The notes under the pieces were generated by a model. The model was not told the origin of the DNA. It did no database searches and worked only from the letters and a program-made list of their open reading frames with translations. Shown here one piece after another: positions 43,120 to 55,660 of a DNA stretch of 64,000 bases. Position numbers and translations under genes: made by a program. Numbering within the stretch: position 1 is the stretch's first letter; every line of letters starts with the position of its first letter. Source of the stretch: Fragilaria radians (lineage: Eukaryota > Bacillariophyta > Fragilariophyceae > Fragilariales > Fragilariaceae); assembly GCA_900642245.1 (NCBI GenBank), contig CAAAJI010000001.1, positions 424,603-488,602 of the forward strand. Direction: 5' to 3'.

Positions 43120-44250
43120 AAAGGCTCGCCTTTGTTGCGATACTCATGCATTTAGAATGTTCTCTGACCACGTCGCTGATATCAGGCCTTGGGTGATTGG
43201 TAGGTACAGCAACATTCCAACTTATACTCAATGATAATTTGGATCAACAAGATCCATATCTCGCATTGGGCTTTGAATTTTAAATCTTGGAGTCCATGGT
43301 ATCTTAACTTGCTCTTAACTTCATTGCAAAATTATTGAATCAATCAATCAAGTGAAGTTAGATCAAAACACTTTTCTAATCCACTAGGCCTTTTTCTATC
43401 TTCTCTGAAAATTCATGATTCTCCAATTGAACTAACCAGGAGAATGCTTTCTTATTTTCCCGAAAAGTACACAATCGTCAAAATGAACTGCAATGATGAT
43501 GATGCTTTGAATGTTCGAAAATGACGAATTGGAATCACTTAGAGAAAAACCGATAATCTTTAAGATCATCATTAGCTGCTTGTAGAAGTCTCTAGCATTT
43601 TGCACTAGAACGTAGATAGACTTTTGTAGGATTAATCTTTTAGTAAATCAACATGTCGACCAAGCGGGACATCAACGCATCTCTTCATCTAGGTCACCAT
43701 GCAAATAGCGGTTTCAATCTCGATTACAGCTTTATTCATCTTCCAAAACTGAAATTCGGAAATGTAAATTGTCCATTACAGGAGCAAAATTTTCAGTATA
43801 GCAGCATCCAAAAAGTCTTGGACAGAAAAACTCCATTTCACTCGACCTTAAAAATCCAGGTGCACTGGATGCATCTTCTTTCTTGAGGTATGGTCCTAGA
43901 GTCAATTACTTCAAACCCATACTTCTTTTTCATGTCATTGAGTTATTTATTCATTGCTTCTCTCCACGTATTTTGTTTGATTTCCTTGGAACATCATTAC
44001 GCTTCTTCAAATAGTGTAGGCTCTTAGGTGTTGGTGGAGAGAGAAATTCAATGCATTCCTGTTAAAGTAGAATCTCCCTTCCTTCTTGTTATTTGAAAAG
44101 TCCATTTTATCTGAGGATTGTACCAACTATCTAATTGTCTCGTCAGACGGTAAACTCTTGTGTTAACATACTCAATACCTTGGTCCATATGGACGAACTG
44201 CCATTGGTTTAAGTGATATTCAGATTCTTCATAACTATTAAATCATCTTT
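43120..44250 (-). mobile_element. Ty1/copia pol relic, minus strand
   Basis: Reading the minus strand downward from about 44010: TWREAMNK, a stop, LNDMKKKYGFEVIDSRTIP then CTWIFKVE, the N-terminal part of copia RT. It continues with YTENFAPVMDNLHFRI (about 43790-43840) and ETAICMVT-like remains of the HGDL motif (about 43700-43735). At about 43140-43290 comes TPRFKIQSPM, then VGMLLYL and SRPDISDVVREHSKCM, with frameshifts, which is the segment between RT and RNase H. Order and orientation agree across about 900 bp. No LTRs found. The 77-codon plus-strand frame at 43653-43886 is merely its antisense. Confidence 0.7.
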
Positions 44251-44690
44251 GTCACTACCACTGTACAGAGCTTGTCAGCTGCAGATTTTTGCTGTTAGTC
44301 CAATCTTTATAAATCCTTTCCAACTAAGCAATGTCTCTTGAGTGAATAACACCAGGGTTTAAGCTTATAAAGTGTATCTATTGCTTGATTATCAGTGTAG
44401 TTACAGTTCACAAGGTCAGAAAAGAAAGAAAAAGAAAGAAAGGAAAGAAAAAAGATGAACTAGCTAGTTGTGATTACTTAGTTAATTAAATTATCACTGA
44501 CATAGCACAATCTAAGATTCCAACAATAAGGGATGGAGATAGGAAATGTTTTCAATAGTGCCAGCATAGACAAAAAGAAAATCATACAGATAACCAGTTT
44601 TATTTGGCAATAAAAATCAAAGTATTTACATTCCGTGGTATCACCTGAATCCATATCGTCTCAACCTCTTTGCTAACGTTTATGGCTCTT
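44251..44690. other. Intergenic with purine microsatellite
   Basis: No coding signal. Contains an A/G-rich simple repeat, AAAGAAAGA type, at 44420-44454. Confidence 0.5.
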
Positions 44691-45660
44691 CAGAAAGGCA
44701 GCAGGTACATGTAATCTTTCTGCAGTCAATGTTGATTTTATTACTTCCACATGAAGAAATGGAACGCACCAATTTTTTTTCCTGAATTCCCTAACGTGTA
44801 AGAGACCTCATACCAAGAAACGACTTAGGAACTGTCCCAATGAACTTGTCGTTAATTGAGGAGAGATGTTGAAAGTTTAAGAAGCTTAACAGTGATGAAG
44901 GAATTGTTCATTCAAAACTGTTGTTTCTCAAGTCCAGCCATTGAAGGCTTGTTAGGCTTATCAGTGATGAAGGAAGTATTCCTTCAAAATTGTTGGTATG
45001 CAAGATCAAAGAAGTCAACGTTGTTCTGGCAGAAGTAGAAGAAGGAAGACTTCAATTAAAACCACGATTTTCGACAATTTCTAAACGTTGCATGTTTGTC
45101 ACATTGGCAAAAACTTCTGATAGAGTACCTTGCAACCTAGTGTGAACAATTTAGAGTGGTCAGCTTTGACACGCTTAACAAGGATTCTGGAAGGGTTCCA
45201 AAGTAACTTGAACATCAATACCAAGGTCTTCAAAGTTTGTTAAGCAAGAAATAGTTGAAGGAATCGGCCATTGACCAGAAACAAAAGTAATGAAAGTTAA
45301 ACTTATCAATAGTCCAATATCAACTGGGATAGATTGAGTTGACCTGATATATAGATGCTGATAGTTTTGACGCTTATTCAAGGCCAATTCAGAAAATTTG
45401 CAAGCAAATTGAAGACTATTGGGTGTGGCTCCTTGACAGGACATATCATATGTCACTCTAGTGATAGGATAAGGACTTGGTATTGGCAGAATCCACCAAG
45501 GGCAAAAGTTCTTCATCATGGCCATAGCAGCAGTTACATATATTCATTCCACAATTAATAAACATGATTTACTTCCACATGAAGAAATGGAACCAATCAA
45601 ATTGTTTCTCTGAATATCATTCAAACAAAGGGAACTCAAACCAAGCATAATCATATAAGA
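44691..45660 (-). pseudogene. Leucine-rich-repeat protein pseudogene
   Basis: Minus-strand LRR sequence with stops and frameshifts. From high to low coordinates: LGLSSL...RNNLIGSISS (about 45570-45650); CPWWILPIPSPYPITRV, a decayed N-terminal cap (about 45440-45500); IPVDIGLLISLTFITF and IPSTISCLTNFEDLGI (about 45210-45335); then LILHTNNFEGILPSSL, SLTSLQWLDLRNNSFE, a stop, and IPSSLLSFLNF (about 44865-45015). The last unit ends with a piece (about 44735-44790) nearly repeating 45565-45600 (ACTTCCACATGAAGAAATGG), so part of the module is duplicated. The spacing of about 24 residues and the GxIPSSL phrasing match plant-type LRRs common in diatom genomes. Confidence 0.75.
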
Positions 45661-46191
45661 TTGGAGTCTCGATTTTCTAATTTTTCGTTATTATAGTATT
45701 CCTTTAGATCATCCTATTATTTAGGATGAATTTTTATATCCAGGTTATTCTGGTTAGTTAAAAATATCTTTTGACTTTATTATTTTTTTTAGAATGAAAT
45801 ATCCTAAGTCATGTTACACTTCATGAAATACACGTGATTTAGTATCACCTAAATTTTAGAGATCTTTGATTCGTATCATCTAAAGTTTGTAAACGTAAAA
45901 ACAACAGCCATTCTTCTTTTCAGTTGTTGTTGTTTTAGATGTGCTAATATAGGTGATATCTTCACCATCTATATTTGCGTGTACTAGCTACAATGAACGT
46001 TTCCGAATGTTGGTACAAATAACATCTTCTTGAGCTAATGATTTTCTAGTTTAATGTGATGTGTTTGATTATAATTATAAAGTGTTATCTTCTATTATTC
46101 CTAATGAAGAACAATTGCCACTTAAGGATAGCCTATTTAGGCGGGAGAGGCTTGACAGTGGTGGAGGAAATGCAACATAAAAAAGGTGTTT
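45661..46191. other. Intergenic, nothing recognised
   Basis: About 530 strongly AT-rich bases between the LRR relic and the orphan exon. No coding signal. Confidence 0.4.
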
Positions 46192-46331
46192 TTAAAGCAT
46201 TCCGGCTGCGATAATACGCTCTCTGCCATCTTGAAAGGTTAATGGTTTCCCCTTGGATGACTTTGCCTCTCGGATTGCTGACACCATAGCACAAACTGTT
46301 TTTTGACTTTCGTCTTTCTCCCGCTGGTAGG
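46192..46331 (-). pseudogene. Orphan terminal exon or gene fragment
   Basis: A minus-strand stretch of 46 codons (AYQREKDESQKTVCAMVSA, then REAKSSKGKPLTFQDGRER and IIAAGML, stop at 46192) has composition typical of a conserved protein C-terminus and is preceded by an acceptor-like TTAATTTTCAAAG at 46332. I could not find a convincing upstream exon; the preceding 250 bases are AT-rich. I do not recognise the family. It is either the 3' exon of a small spliced gene or a stranded fragment. Confidence 0.4.
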
Positions 46332-48095
46332 CTTTGAAAATTAAGGAGAGAATAAATAAATGAACCTGAAAATACTCACTATCAGCTCAATTTGTTATGA
46401 CAAGAAGCAGAACAATAACTGTTTCATAATTGCGAAACAAGAACAATAATGATGCTACAGAGAATACAAAACGCATGTGTGGTACTTTTACCGTATTCAA
46501 TGTTATCTCAAAAGTAAATGCAGAAATTGTTTACTCTTCGTTAGGAAGTATCATATTAGGCTGCAGTGAACATGTTTTTTATGACTTTCACTCCAAACGC
46601 TAGGCAGGGAGTACACCTTCTCCAGATTTCTTTCCTCGATGTTTGACATTAGCAGGAAATCAAAGAAAATATGAAAATTTCCCTTAGAAACCGATGTCTG
46701 TGATCATAAGGCTATGAAGGTAACTATGAAAATGTGGAAGGATTAGACCCACTTGAAGTGATGCCAAGTAGGATTCTTAACGGACGCGTCACCTTGATCG
46801 GAACTCAAGGAAATTAGAAAAAAATGACAAAAACAAGGAAGATCAGAAGAGCTAATCAATCAGCTGTTATAATCGAAGAGGCTACAAAAGTGTCAACCCC
46901 ACGAAGTAAGGAATTGAAGGTGATACAGGATTCCGACGTTTTAGACGTAGATATTTGTTAACATTTAATATCAGCAAAGCTGAATCTCCATATTTCTTTG
47001 GAAATAGATCCTCAGACAGATATACCCGTACAAAGCAATGAATCCTGAAAGAGGAGATGTAATTCCGAAGAAAGGTTGTATCCATCCCTTTTGCAGCATC
47101 GCGTACGTCGTTAGAAAACCAAACTGTGCTATTCATGATTTCCGAAACATTTCATTACATTCAATTTTTCCGAGGATGCATAAGTTGCAAAAAGAATCAA
47201 AGAATGACCTCTATGATTATGATCAACCTACAACACTCAGAGAGGCAGCAACCAATTTACTGAGCTCAAACATGTTTATTCAAAACGTTTCTTGACCAAA
47301 AGCTTAGAATATTTGCATGTATACTATTACGAACGTTTCTATTTTAATAACAATATCATCGAGTTTTCATCCCTTAATTAACTTTCAAGCTTAGTTGCTA
47401 TCATCTTGCATTTTTATTGTTGATTCTCTCTTCATTGACTCACTTCATGAAATCTCCAATTTTTCAACTTTCCTCTTTCATCTAGCAAATAGCATAAGTG
47501 CGGAACAAACCTTAGTAAGCAAAACTACGATAGAAAGCGTTTACGATAAGACAACTCAAAAATTCTCCACCAGTATTTTAAGTTCTGGTTTACTTTGAAA
47601 CCTAGTGGAACCAGGTGTTGGGTTATGTCTATCGATGTTTTATGTATGCAACTAAAGATCTGAGAATCAGTAAGGCATATTCGTGGGAATTCAGGACAAA
47701 AATTAGAATTCATTTCAATACTTTGAACAAATCAACATTTTATTGATTGAGTGGAGGTTGACAATTTACTTTCATAATGATTTTTAACACACAATACGCT
47801 CATCTGTACGTAGAGAGACCTTTTTGAAAGAATTATCCAGAACTGATTTATTAATCAAGATAAAATCCGTTTGCTACAATTAAGGTTAGTTATGAATGAG
47901 GGTAGCCCTTACGTTTATGTTACAGCCCTGTTGGTAATCCCATTTTCGCACGGGTTGATCTACGAAAGTGTTGAAGTTAATGCACATCAATACTCCTAAA
48001 TTTCTTTTCATCAATATTCAACGTCTTTTTTGGGTCTCCAAACTTTTAAGAATTGTTGACCCTAGCCTTAAAAAGGAAATTAATATGTTAGTACA
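46332..48095. other. Intergenic, one short open frame
   Basis: About 1.8 kb without a convincing gene. A 45-codon ATG frame on the plus strand at 46824-46961 (MTKTRKIRRANQSAVIIEEA...) has protein-like composition but no homology I know. Frames at 46882-47136 (minus) and 47038-47295 (plus) overlap and look non-coding. Confidence 0.4.
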
Positions 48096-48267
48096 CTAGT
48101 AGTTGGTGCTTGCTTTGCTCCGCAGATATAACTATTTTGCAAAAGAGAATGTATCTTTGAATTTTTACATTTACATTTCCAGCAATAATTATGACAAAGA
48201 TTTTTATGCCTGTAATTCGTGAACCTAGAATTTGCAGGTCATACAATCTGATGCATGACACAATATT
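48096..48267 (-). repeat. Dispersed repeat, copy B (inverted relative to copy A)
   Basis: About 172 bp whose reverse complement matches 38172-38331, with conserved ends CTAGTAGTTGGTGCTTG and CACAATATT and a core AGCAATAATTATGACA. A 5-7 bp slippage (ACATTTACATTT) explains part of the length difference. It lies about 370 bp upstream of the choline-transporter-like gene. Confidence 0.85.
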
Positions 48268-48633
48268 TTGAATGACAATTGCGTTACATTTTCTATAGTT
48301 TACAACTGAAAGTCTCCACAGCATTCTAGCTTCTAAAAGTAGGATGGAATTATTATTTTACTACCTTTAGAATTAGCTTTATCTCTATTGATTTTATTTC
48401 TCTCAGCTTAGTCTGTAACAAAACGCACAAGGGTTAAGGGGTAGCACCGGCTAGATCGGATGTGAAACTTTTTTAGTAGTGTAGATTCTTCTAAATGAAA
48501 ATATCCATGTTTCAATGAACAAAGAATCCAAAAGAATTTTTATCATCGTACATGGAGTACCAGCCAATGCGTAGCAATATTTGTTGAATTGCTTGGTACG
48601 AAATCCTAGATTGAACATAAATTTGTGGAAACA

Positions 48634-50195
48634 ATGGGAGGACCTGTTGTAGTGCAAGGCACGCCTGTTCAAGGGACCGTTTTCGGCACAACGGATTCGA
48701 ATTACAACTCTCCTGATCAAAGCTTCGTAAGGGGAGAGCGACAGGAGAGTAAATGTCGTGATCCTTTCTTTGCGGTCCTTTTCTACTTTAACATTGCTGC
48801 CATTATTATCACTCTAATCATTTTCCAGAATGACGCACGAAAGGTCATCGATGACACCTCTTCGGATGGTAGCTACTCTGGATATGTATATGTCGCCTTG
48901 ATTTGTGGAGCCTTCTCCATGATTTTCTCGGCTTTAATGGTAATTGTGATGATGAGAATTCCTTCTTTCTTGATTAAGACATCCCTTATCTTCGTGGTTC
49001 TTTTGAGCTTTGTTTGGGCTGTATTTGGATTTTTGACGGCAAATTTATTTATGGGTATCTTCGGACTTATTTTCTTCCTCATTGGAGTTTGCTACGCTCG
49101 TGCAGTCTGGGGCCGAATTCCATTTGCGACCGCTAACTTGGTAACTGGTTGCAAGGCTATTCGAGGAAATTGCGGAGTCATTGTCATCACTTTTTTCTTT
49201 GAAGCGTTAGCTTTTGCTTGGACTGTCCTCTGGTGTTTAGCATGCTTTGCTATTTTTAATAGAACTTATTCATGTGAGGAAATAAATGGAAAACAAGTTT
49301 GCACGTCTCCCAACTATGGTTATCTTTTTCTCCTTCTTCTTTCATTTTACTTTACACATCAGGTCATTCAGAACACAATTCATGTGATTGTTGCTGGAAC
49401 TGTGGGTACTTGGTGGTTTTCTCCAAGCGATGCAGGGTGTTGTTCATTAGGGGTTTTGGGATCCACTTTTAGGTAAGCAGATGCAGCAGTATTCTTTATG
49501 CTATCAGTATTCGCTCTCAATAGTAGAATTTTCTAGAGCGTTGACAACTTCCTTTGGCTCTATTTGCTTTGGTTCCTTGTTGGTCGCTTTAATTCAGGCA
49601 CTTCGCTCTCTCGCCAATGAGGCTCAACAAAACGGGGATTCAGGAATTCTCGGGTGTATTGCTGAGTGCATCCTTGCATGTCTACAAAGTATTGTGGAAT
49701 ACTTTAACAAATGGGCATTTATATATGTAGGTCTATATGGATACAGCTATTTGGAAGCTGGAAAAAATGTATTTGTTTTGTTTAAAAACCGGGGATGGGA
49801 TGCTATAGTTGCTGATGATTTGATTGGTAATGTCCTTTTTCTGGTATCCTTGCTCGTCGGGGTTCTCACCGGAGTCGCAGGAATAGTTCTTCAATCTACA
49901 TCAGACCTTATGGATAGTGCTCCAGGTGACAAAGTTTTGATTTCTTTTCTGTAAGTACACATTTACATGGATTTTTGGTATTCTGTCTTGTTTCTAACGT
50001 TCTTCCAATGCATCCAGACTTGGCCTTATTGTCGGTATTGTTCTTTGCAGTATATTCGTTGGTTCAATTGGCTCAGCGGTAAACGCTGTCATTGTATTAT
50101 TCGCCGAGGCACCTGCAGAGTTTGAACAAAACCATCCTGAACTCTCAAGTCAGATGAGAGCAGCCTGGGCAGACGCTTTTCCAGGAAGCGTTTAA
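48634..50195 (+). CDS. Choline transporter-like protein (CTL/SLC44, Pns1-like)
   Basis: Three exons: 48634-49472, 49537-49950 and 50018-50195. Introns of 64 bp (GTAAGC...TTCTAG) and 67 bp (GTAAGT...TCCAG) keep phase and bridge TFR|ALTTSFGS and ISFL|LGLIVG; 476 residues from ATG 48634. Around ten membrane helices follow a short Gly/Val-rich cytosolic tail. Family signatures: CRDPFFAVLF near the start, HVIVAGTVGTWWFSP, LTTSFGSICFGSLLVALIQ, and KWAFIYVGLYGYSYLEAGKN just before the last helices. Length fits the fungal Pns1 type. The family carries choline or related organic cations in animals; substrates in algae are unknown. Confidence 0.93.
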
Positions 50196-50929
50196 GCCCA
50201 CTTGCCCTGAAGAATGGAGGTTGGAAGGAGAAGAAAGAATATCGTGCTTGGGTCATCGCAATCCGCCATAATGTACGGTGGTCACAAGTTTGAAGTTGAG
50301 AATCTGTGCATAATTTGATTGGACAACATGCCCACATTCTTATTTGTTTCTTATTAAAGGATGTCTCCAATGGTTACATAGCATCCCATTATTTAATATC
50401 ACTGTGTTTCTTGTTGATTTTAGAAGTTTTTTGTGTTGTTGAAGGGAGATGTGAAAATTTAGAACAGTTATCGAAGAGCAGGCCAAATGATTATCACCAA
50501 TGGAAAGGAAAACTGATCCCTCATGAACTAGGACAGAGTGTTTTCGGAACCATATTTAAGTCTAACTGAATACACAGAACTCATTGTTGAAACTGACATA
50601 TATCAAATGTTTGAAAATTTGCTCCAAATATTTCTTCTTCAACAAACTGCGCTAAACAAAGCTTGTGCAGTGTCGAGTTTTAATGTGCCTTGCAACCACT
50701 TAGGAATTTTGTTAACCGTATCAACGCTCCACAATAGTCAGTCTCTACCAGATTTTGTGACATAATGAAACACCCTCCCCTTCAAAAAGATAAAAGAAAA
50801 ATCGAGTCACAACTCGAATGGTGACTTCCTAACTTCCGCATTAAATTTCAGCATAGATTTTCGTTACTGATGTGTACAAGAATAAGTCTCAGTGAAACCA
50901 ATTAATGAACTAAACTTTTTTAATAGAGG
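50196..50929. other. Intergenic, nothing recognised
   Basis: 3' side of the CTL gene. The frames at 50089-50370 (minus), 50306-50569 and 50538-50765 have no recognisable content; the first is partly antisense to CTL exon 3. Confidence 0.4.
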
Positions 50930-51350
50930 TACAACATTCAAGCAGGACTTATAGTGCATGTGAGACTTTCAAGAAAGTTTAAGCAATAGCCTTACACATA
51001 TCTCAATAAGCTTTATAGTTGCTTGTTTAGTTCCACTGATCAAGAAATCATCATCATCGATTCACATAGACATGATTATAGTTTGAGGACATCAAATTAA
51101 ATATGAATACCTTCAAATCCTCATATTTATGCTCTAAACTATCCTAAACAACACTACTATACATTCTTGAGTATTCGAGAACAATCAGTACAATCTAGCC
51201 TTTGCATGACTCTATATCAAGATTTCTTATTTTCGAGGCAATCCTGCAAAAATACTTCTTCATCCTTTGGGAAGATGTCTTGGAAAATATCAATTGTCTT
51301 CATTTTTTGACCATATATGTTTAATCAAACAACTCTAAATTAAGACAATT
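50930..51350 (-). mobile_element. Possible Ty1/copia RT relic, minus strand
   Basis: On the minus strand near 51000-51070 the sequence reads DDDDFLISGTKQATIKLIEI, resembling the copia active-site stretch VDDLLISGT. About 200 bases earlier in that orientation (about 51230-51310) lies KTIDIFQ...DEEVFLQDCLENKK, resembling the DVKTAFL...EEEVYLQ stretch that precedes it. The order is right, but there are stops and the similarity is low. Confidence 0.4.
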
Positions 51351-51865
51351 AATTCATTTATCCTTTTTCAAGCTCTGAGCTTGTTCCTAGCATTATAGAA
51401 TTTTTTTTCTCCAACAAACTGTCCTATTTCCCTTAGCCTTATTTGTAAGACCCATTTATCAATTGTCAAATTATGCAATCTTGGTGTCATTAATCTTGTA
51501 TCAAAGCTGTTTGATGAAGCCTTAAAATCAATGCTCTAATGCCAGCTCTGGAGCGTTTCTTTTGTCGGAGATCATCCTCACTTTACTTGTATGTTTTGCT
51601 CTCCCTCTGCAATGCCGAAATTAACCTTTAAGAATTGTGCCAGAAAGTATAGTTCAAACACTTGGAGGGGAGAAATATGTCACATGGCACCGCAAAAGTC
51701 TTTTTGTAAAAATTAAACCGCTACTGCATACATTTGCTCATTAAAACAGCTTATTAGTAATCATAAGATAAATTTTCGCAAGATATTTCAGCGTGATTGC
51801 TTAAACTAGGTGATATTCTTTAACTGGTCACATGAATGTGACTTAACTGGTTTTCGCCTCAATGC
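51351..51865. other. Intergenic, nothing recognised
   Basis: About 500 AT-rich bases; may be further relic sequence. No coding signal. Confidence 0.35.
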
Positions 51866-52709
51866 TCAAAACATGCCAAACAGCTTATTAGGTTTTTCGG
51901 GAGTCATGTCAGACAACGACTGGGCGAAATACGATTGCACATTTTTCCCAAAAGCTTTGCCATAACTCTCTCTCGTAGCACATCTTTGAAGATATTTCAC
52001 GATGTGAGGCCACCTCGCGAGACTGACACCCGGAAAAAATTGAAGAACATACAGGAGATAGGACGACACAGCAACATCAGCTACTGTGAATTCATTTGGA
52101 ATCAAATATTCTTGCTTGGAAAGGATTTCATCGAGATTATCCATTCGTCGGTTAGGCTTTTTTAGACCAGTATCGTAGCTTCCATTACAGTATGAGATCA
52201 TATTGTTCCATACATAGAATCAACGAAGTATTGAACTTACACCTTTCCCTCTGGAGTTTCTAAAAAACAAATAGGGTCGAGGCTTGCATTAGCCCATGTT
52301 ACCCAGGATAAAATTTGACCCTCTTGACTAGGAGTCAGTTTCTGATTTTTCAATCCATTCAGATAAAGCAGAATGGCGCCACTCTCAAACACGACGACAT
52401 CATCACCATCCGTCAACGAGGGTATTTGTCCAAAAGGATGCGGATTGACAGCCAAGTTTCCCATATCCAGGGGCAAATTTAGTTCATATGCTGCCCAGTT
52501 CACAAGTGGTGACCTAGTTTGTCAATGAGTTGGACGTTTATCTAGAATATAACAAAATTAAGATTGCAAACGTACCGGGATCCTTGAGATCCGTACAGAG
52601 TTAGACCCATTTGCAGCGAGACAGGATGGCGCATTCTATATCCATTTGAATGTCCCTGCAACAAGGCTTCACTTCCCGTCAGTAAGGAGAAAAGAATAGA
52701 GACTCTCAT
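51866..52709 (-). CDS. Glutathione S-transferase family protein with N-terminal leader
   Basis: Three exons: 52709-52576, 52513-52241 and 52178-51866. Two 62-bp introns (GTACGT...CTAG and GTAAGT...GGAAG) keep phase and give TLYGSQGSR|SPLVNWAAYEL and ETPEGKV|YDTGLKKP; 239 residues. The thioredoxin-like half has LTLYGSQGSR and SPLVNWAAYELNLPL, then GQIPSLTDGDDVVVFESGAI, the glutathione-binding Pro and the following acidic-Ser element; the helical half has FTVADVAVSSYLLYV. A leader of about 34 residues (MRVSILFSLLTGSEALLQG) precedes the core and may be a signal or transit peptide; Met34 could be an alternative start. The second acceptor is poor but forced by frame. The substrate is unknown. Confidence 0.88.
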
Positions 52710-54821
52710 TGGATATCACTTTTGCTCAAGATGGGGCAAACGGTTTGCACAATTTTTCTTATGTCAGGAAATGCGTCAGGATTGAGCTTTCGGATTGAAT
52801 TACTGCACCACTGACCTAGTATCAAAACTTGGGCTGCGATGTAATGACCAGTAATCGCTGAAAAATGGATGATAAAAAATGGATGTCTTTCCTTCTGCCA
52901 ACAACATGCTACAGAGATACAAGTTTAAAGTATTAAATAATTTAGAAAGCTGTATCTCCATGATGCGTGTATGAAGGCTGGACACCTTCGCCATGACGGC
53001 ACTCGTTTTCAAATATAATCTACCCATTACAGAGAGACTTTAAATCATCAGAAAGCAAGGCGTTAATGCCAAAGACAAATTTAGAATCTTGAAGATTGAG
53101 CAGACACAAGTCAAATTTCACCGGGGATGCATGCAAACCGATTATATTAGTGCATTGAGGATTAGCTGTCCACAGTTACTTGAGTTCAAGAACAGGTTTA
53201 AAAGAAATGTCTTTTAAAGTAGAATAAATGTGTTATGCATTCAAAAGCAGGTGTATCCATTTCTGGGAAGTTGCTATGATTGCACTATGTTGACTTTTTC
53301 CATTTCGTTATTGGAAATATATGCTCCCTTTGCAGGTTACTACGTCAGGTGTCTCATTTCAATTTAACTTTTCATTTAAAAACATGAAATTGTTGAGAAT
53401 TTATCTTGATGCCATGGGCTTAGCAGTATTTAAAAGGGAAACTGACTAAAGATTATTTCAATTGTTTTGATATATAAACTACGGAGGTGTGCAAGTCATT
53501 CTATTACTCATGCTATTAAGGTTTTCGATATTGTGAAATACCTACGCCGAATAAAATTGAAAAAACATGCTAGATTGTTTATGAATGCCTCCCTTCATAA
53601 CTTTGGATCCCTTTCTAGGCCTCGGTTCTTTCAGGTTCCCATGAATGTGTTTTCCTTGTCCAATATCATACTTGACTTTAAATTGCAAGTTCTCTCCATA
53701 AAACACTGCGTGTCTGAAGATCAAATCAATCAAGAAAGTATGACTTCTTTTTGAGAAAGAGCCATATAGAGAATGCGTCAGCCCAGGTATACAGAGAAAA
53801 GAGCTGAGAGGAGTTATATATTAAGATAAATAGACACTATGAATTGCCTCTTTATAAGATTAGGGGAAAAAGAAATAGAAGGGAATGTTATACGTGATGG
53901 AGCAGGAGATAAACATTGAGGATAAATGCATTTTCTAAACATCAGCTTTGCGTTCACTAGAATAAATGCTCAATATAATAGAGAAGAAAAAGGCTTTTGC
54001 TGAAGATTCAGCCTTTTATTTATTGCTATTTTACTTGGCTTCAATTGCCTTTTTGGAGCTAGAATTCCTTCGGAAAAAGCCAATGTATTTTTTGGAAGCA
54101 GGTTGTTTCAAAAGCCTTATTATTGTCTCTCACATTTCGCAATTGTGAGAAAGATTTCGTGGAATCTTGGAATCGCTCTGACTACCATTATCTTGATTGT
54201 TAGCATATTTTGACAGCATAGCCTGGCCTGGAGTGTTAGAAAGCCAGATTCCTCATAATAATTCTAAAGATGTCAATCTACTTGGAAAAGTATTATCCAT
54301 ACCTTTCAGAATTTTCCTAGGAATGGAGTTTTGCTCATACATTGTTATACGTAGTTGGAAAAGGCTAAAATGTATCCTTCTTCATTTCTCAAGTTACTTG
54401 GGTATGCTGCCATTACTTCTGTTCATAGTTACCAAGTTATCTTAATGCTTATTTCTTTCTGAAAGTTGAATAGAATTACAGGTGTTTAAGATGAATCTCT
54501 CGAAATTTGTTCATGAGTGCTTCTATTTTTTTGTTCCATTACACTTGCATATTCCCATTACCTGCTACTTGTCTTCCGTCGAATCTAGATGCGTTCCAAA
54601 CAAACTAATCCGGTAGGTAATTAATCGAATAACGGAAAATCAACTGATCTCCAAACAAGAACAAACCTTTCCCATACTGTAGATAAAGTATAGGCATTTG
54701 GATAGGAGGTTAAGAAAGAATAGGGAAAACCAAAAACACGATTCTTCGGAGTTCGGGACACTGTACCAAAAATTTCCCTTTGCGATCATTCGTATTTCTT
54801 AGCACTTCCGCGATAATTGTG
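52710..54821. other. Intergenic between divergent genes, nothing recognised
   Basis: About 2.1 kb between the GST and Rab2 starts. Frames at 52800-53027, 53467-53754, 53542-53733, 53966-54148 and 54197-54445 carry no motif. A small perfect hairpin GCTGAAGATTCAGC lies near 53999-54012. Confidence 0.4.

Positions 54822-55660
<839 letters not shown>

Noticed and set aside
43653..43886. 77-residue plus-strand gene
   Set aside because: Antisense of a readable copia RT relic.
48625..48633. Start of the choline-transporter-like protein at 48625
   Set aside because: That codon is GTG; the first ATG in frame is 48634.
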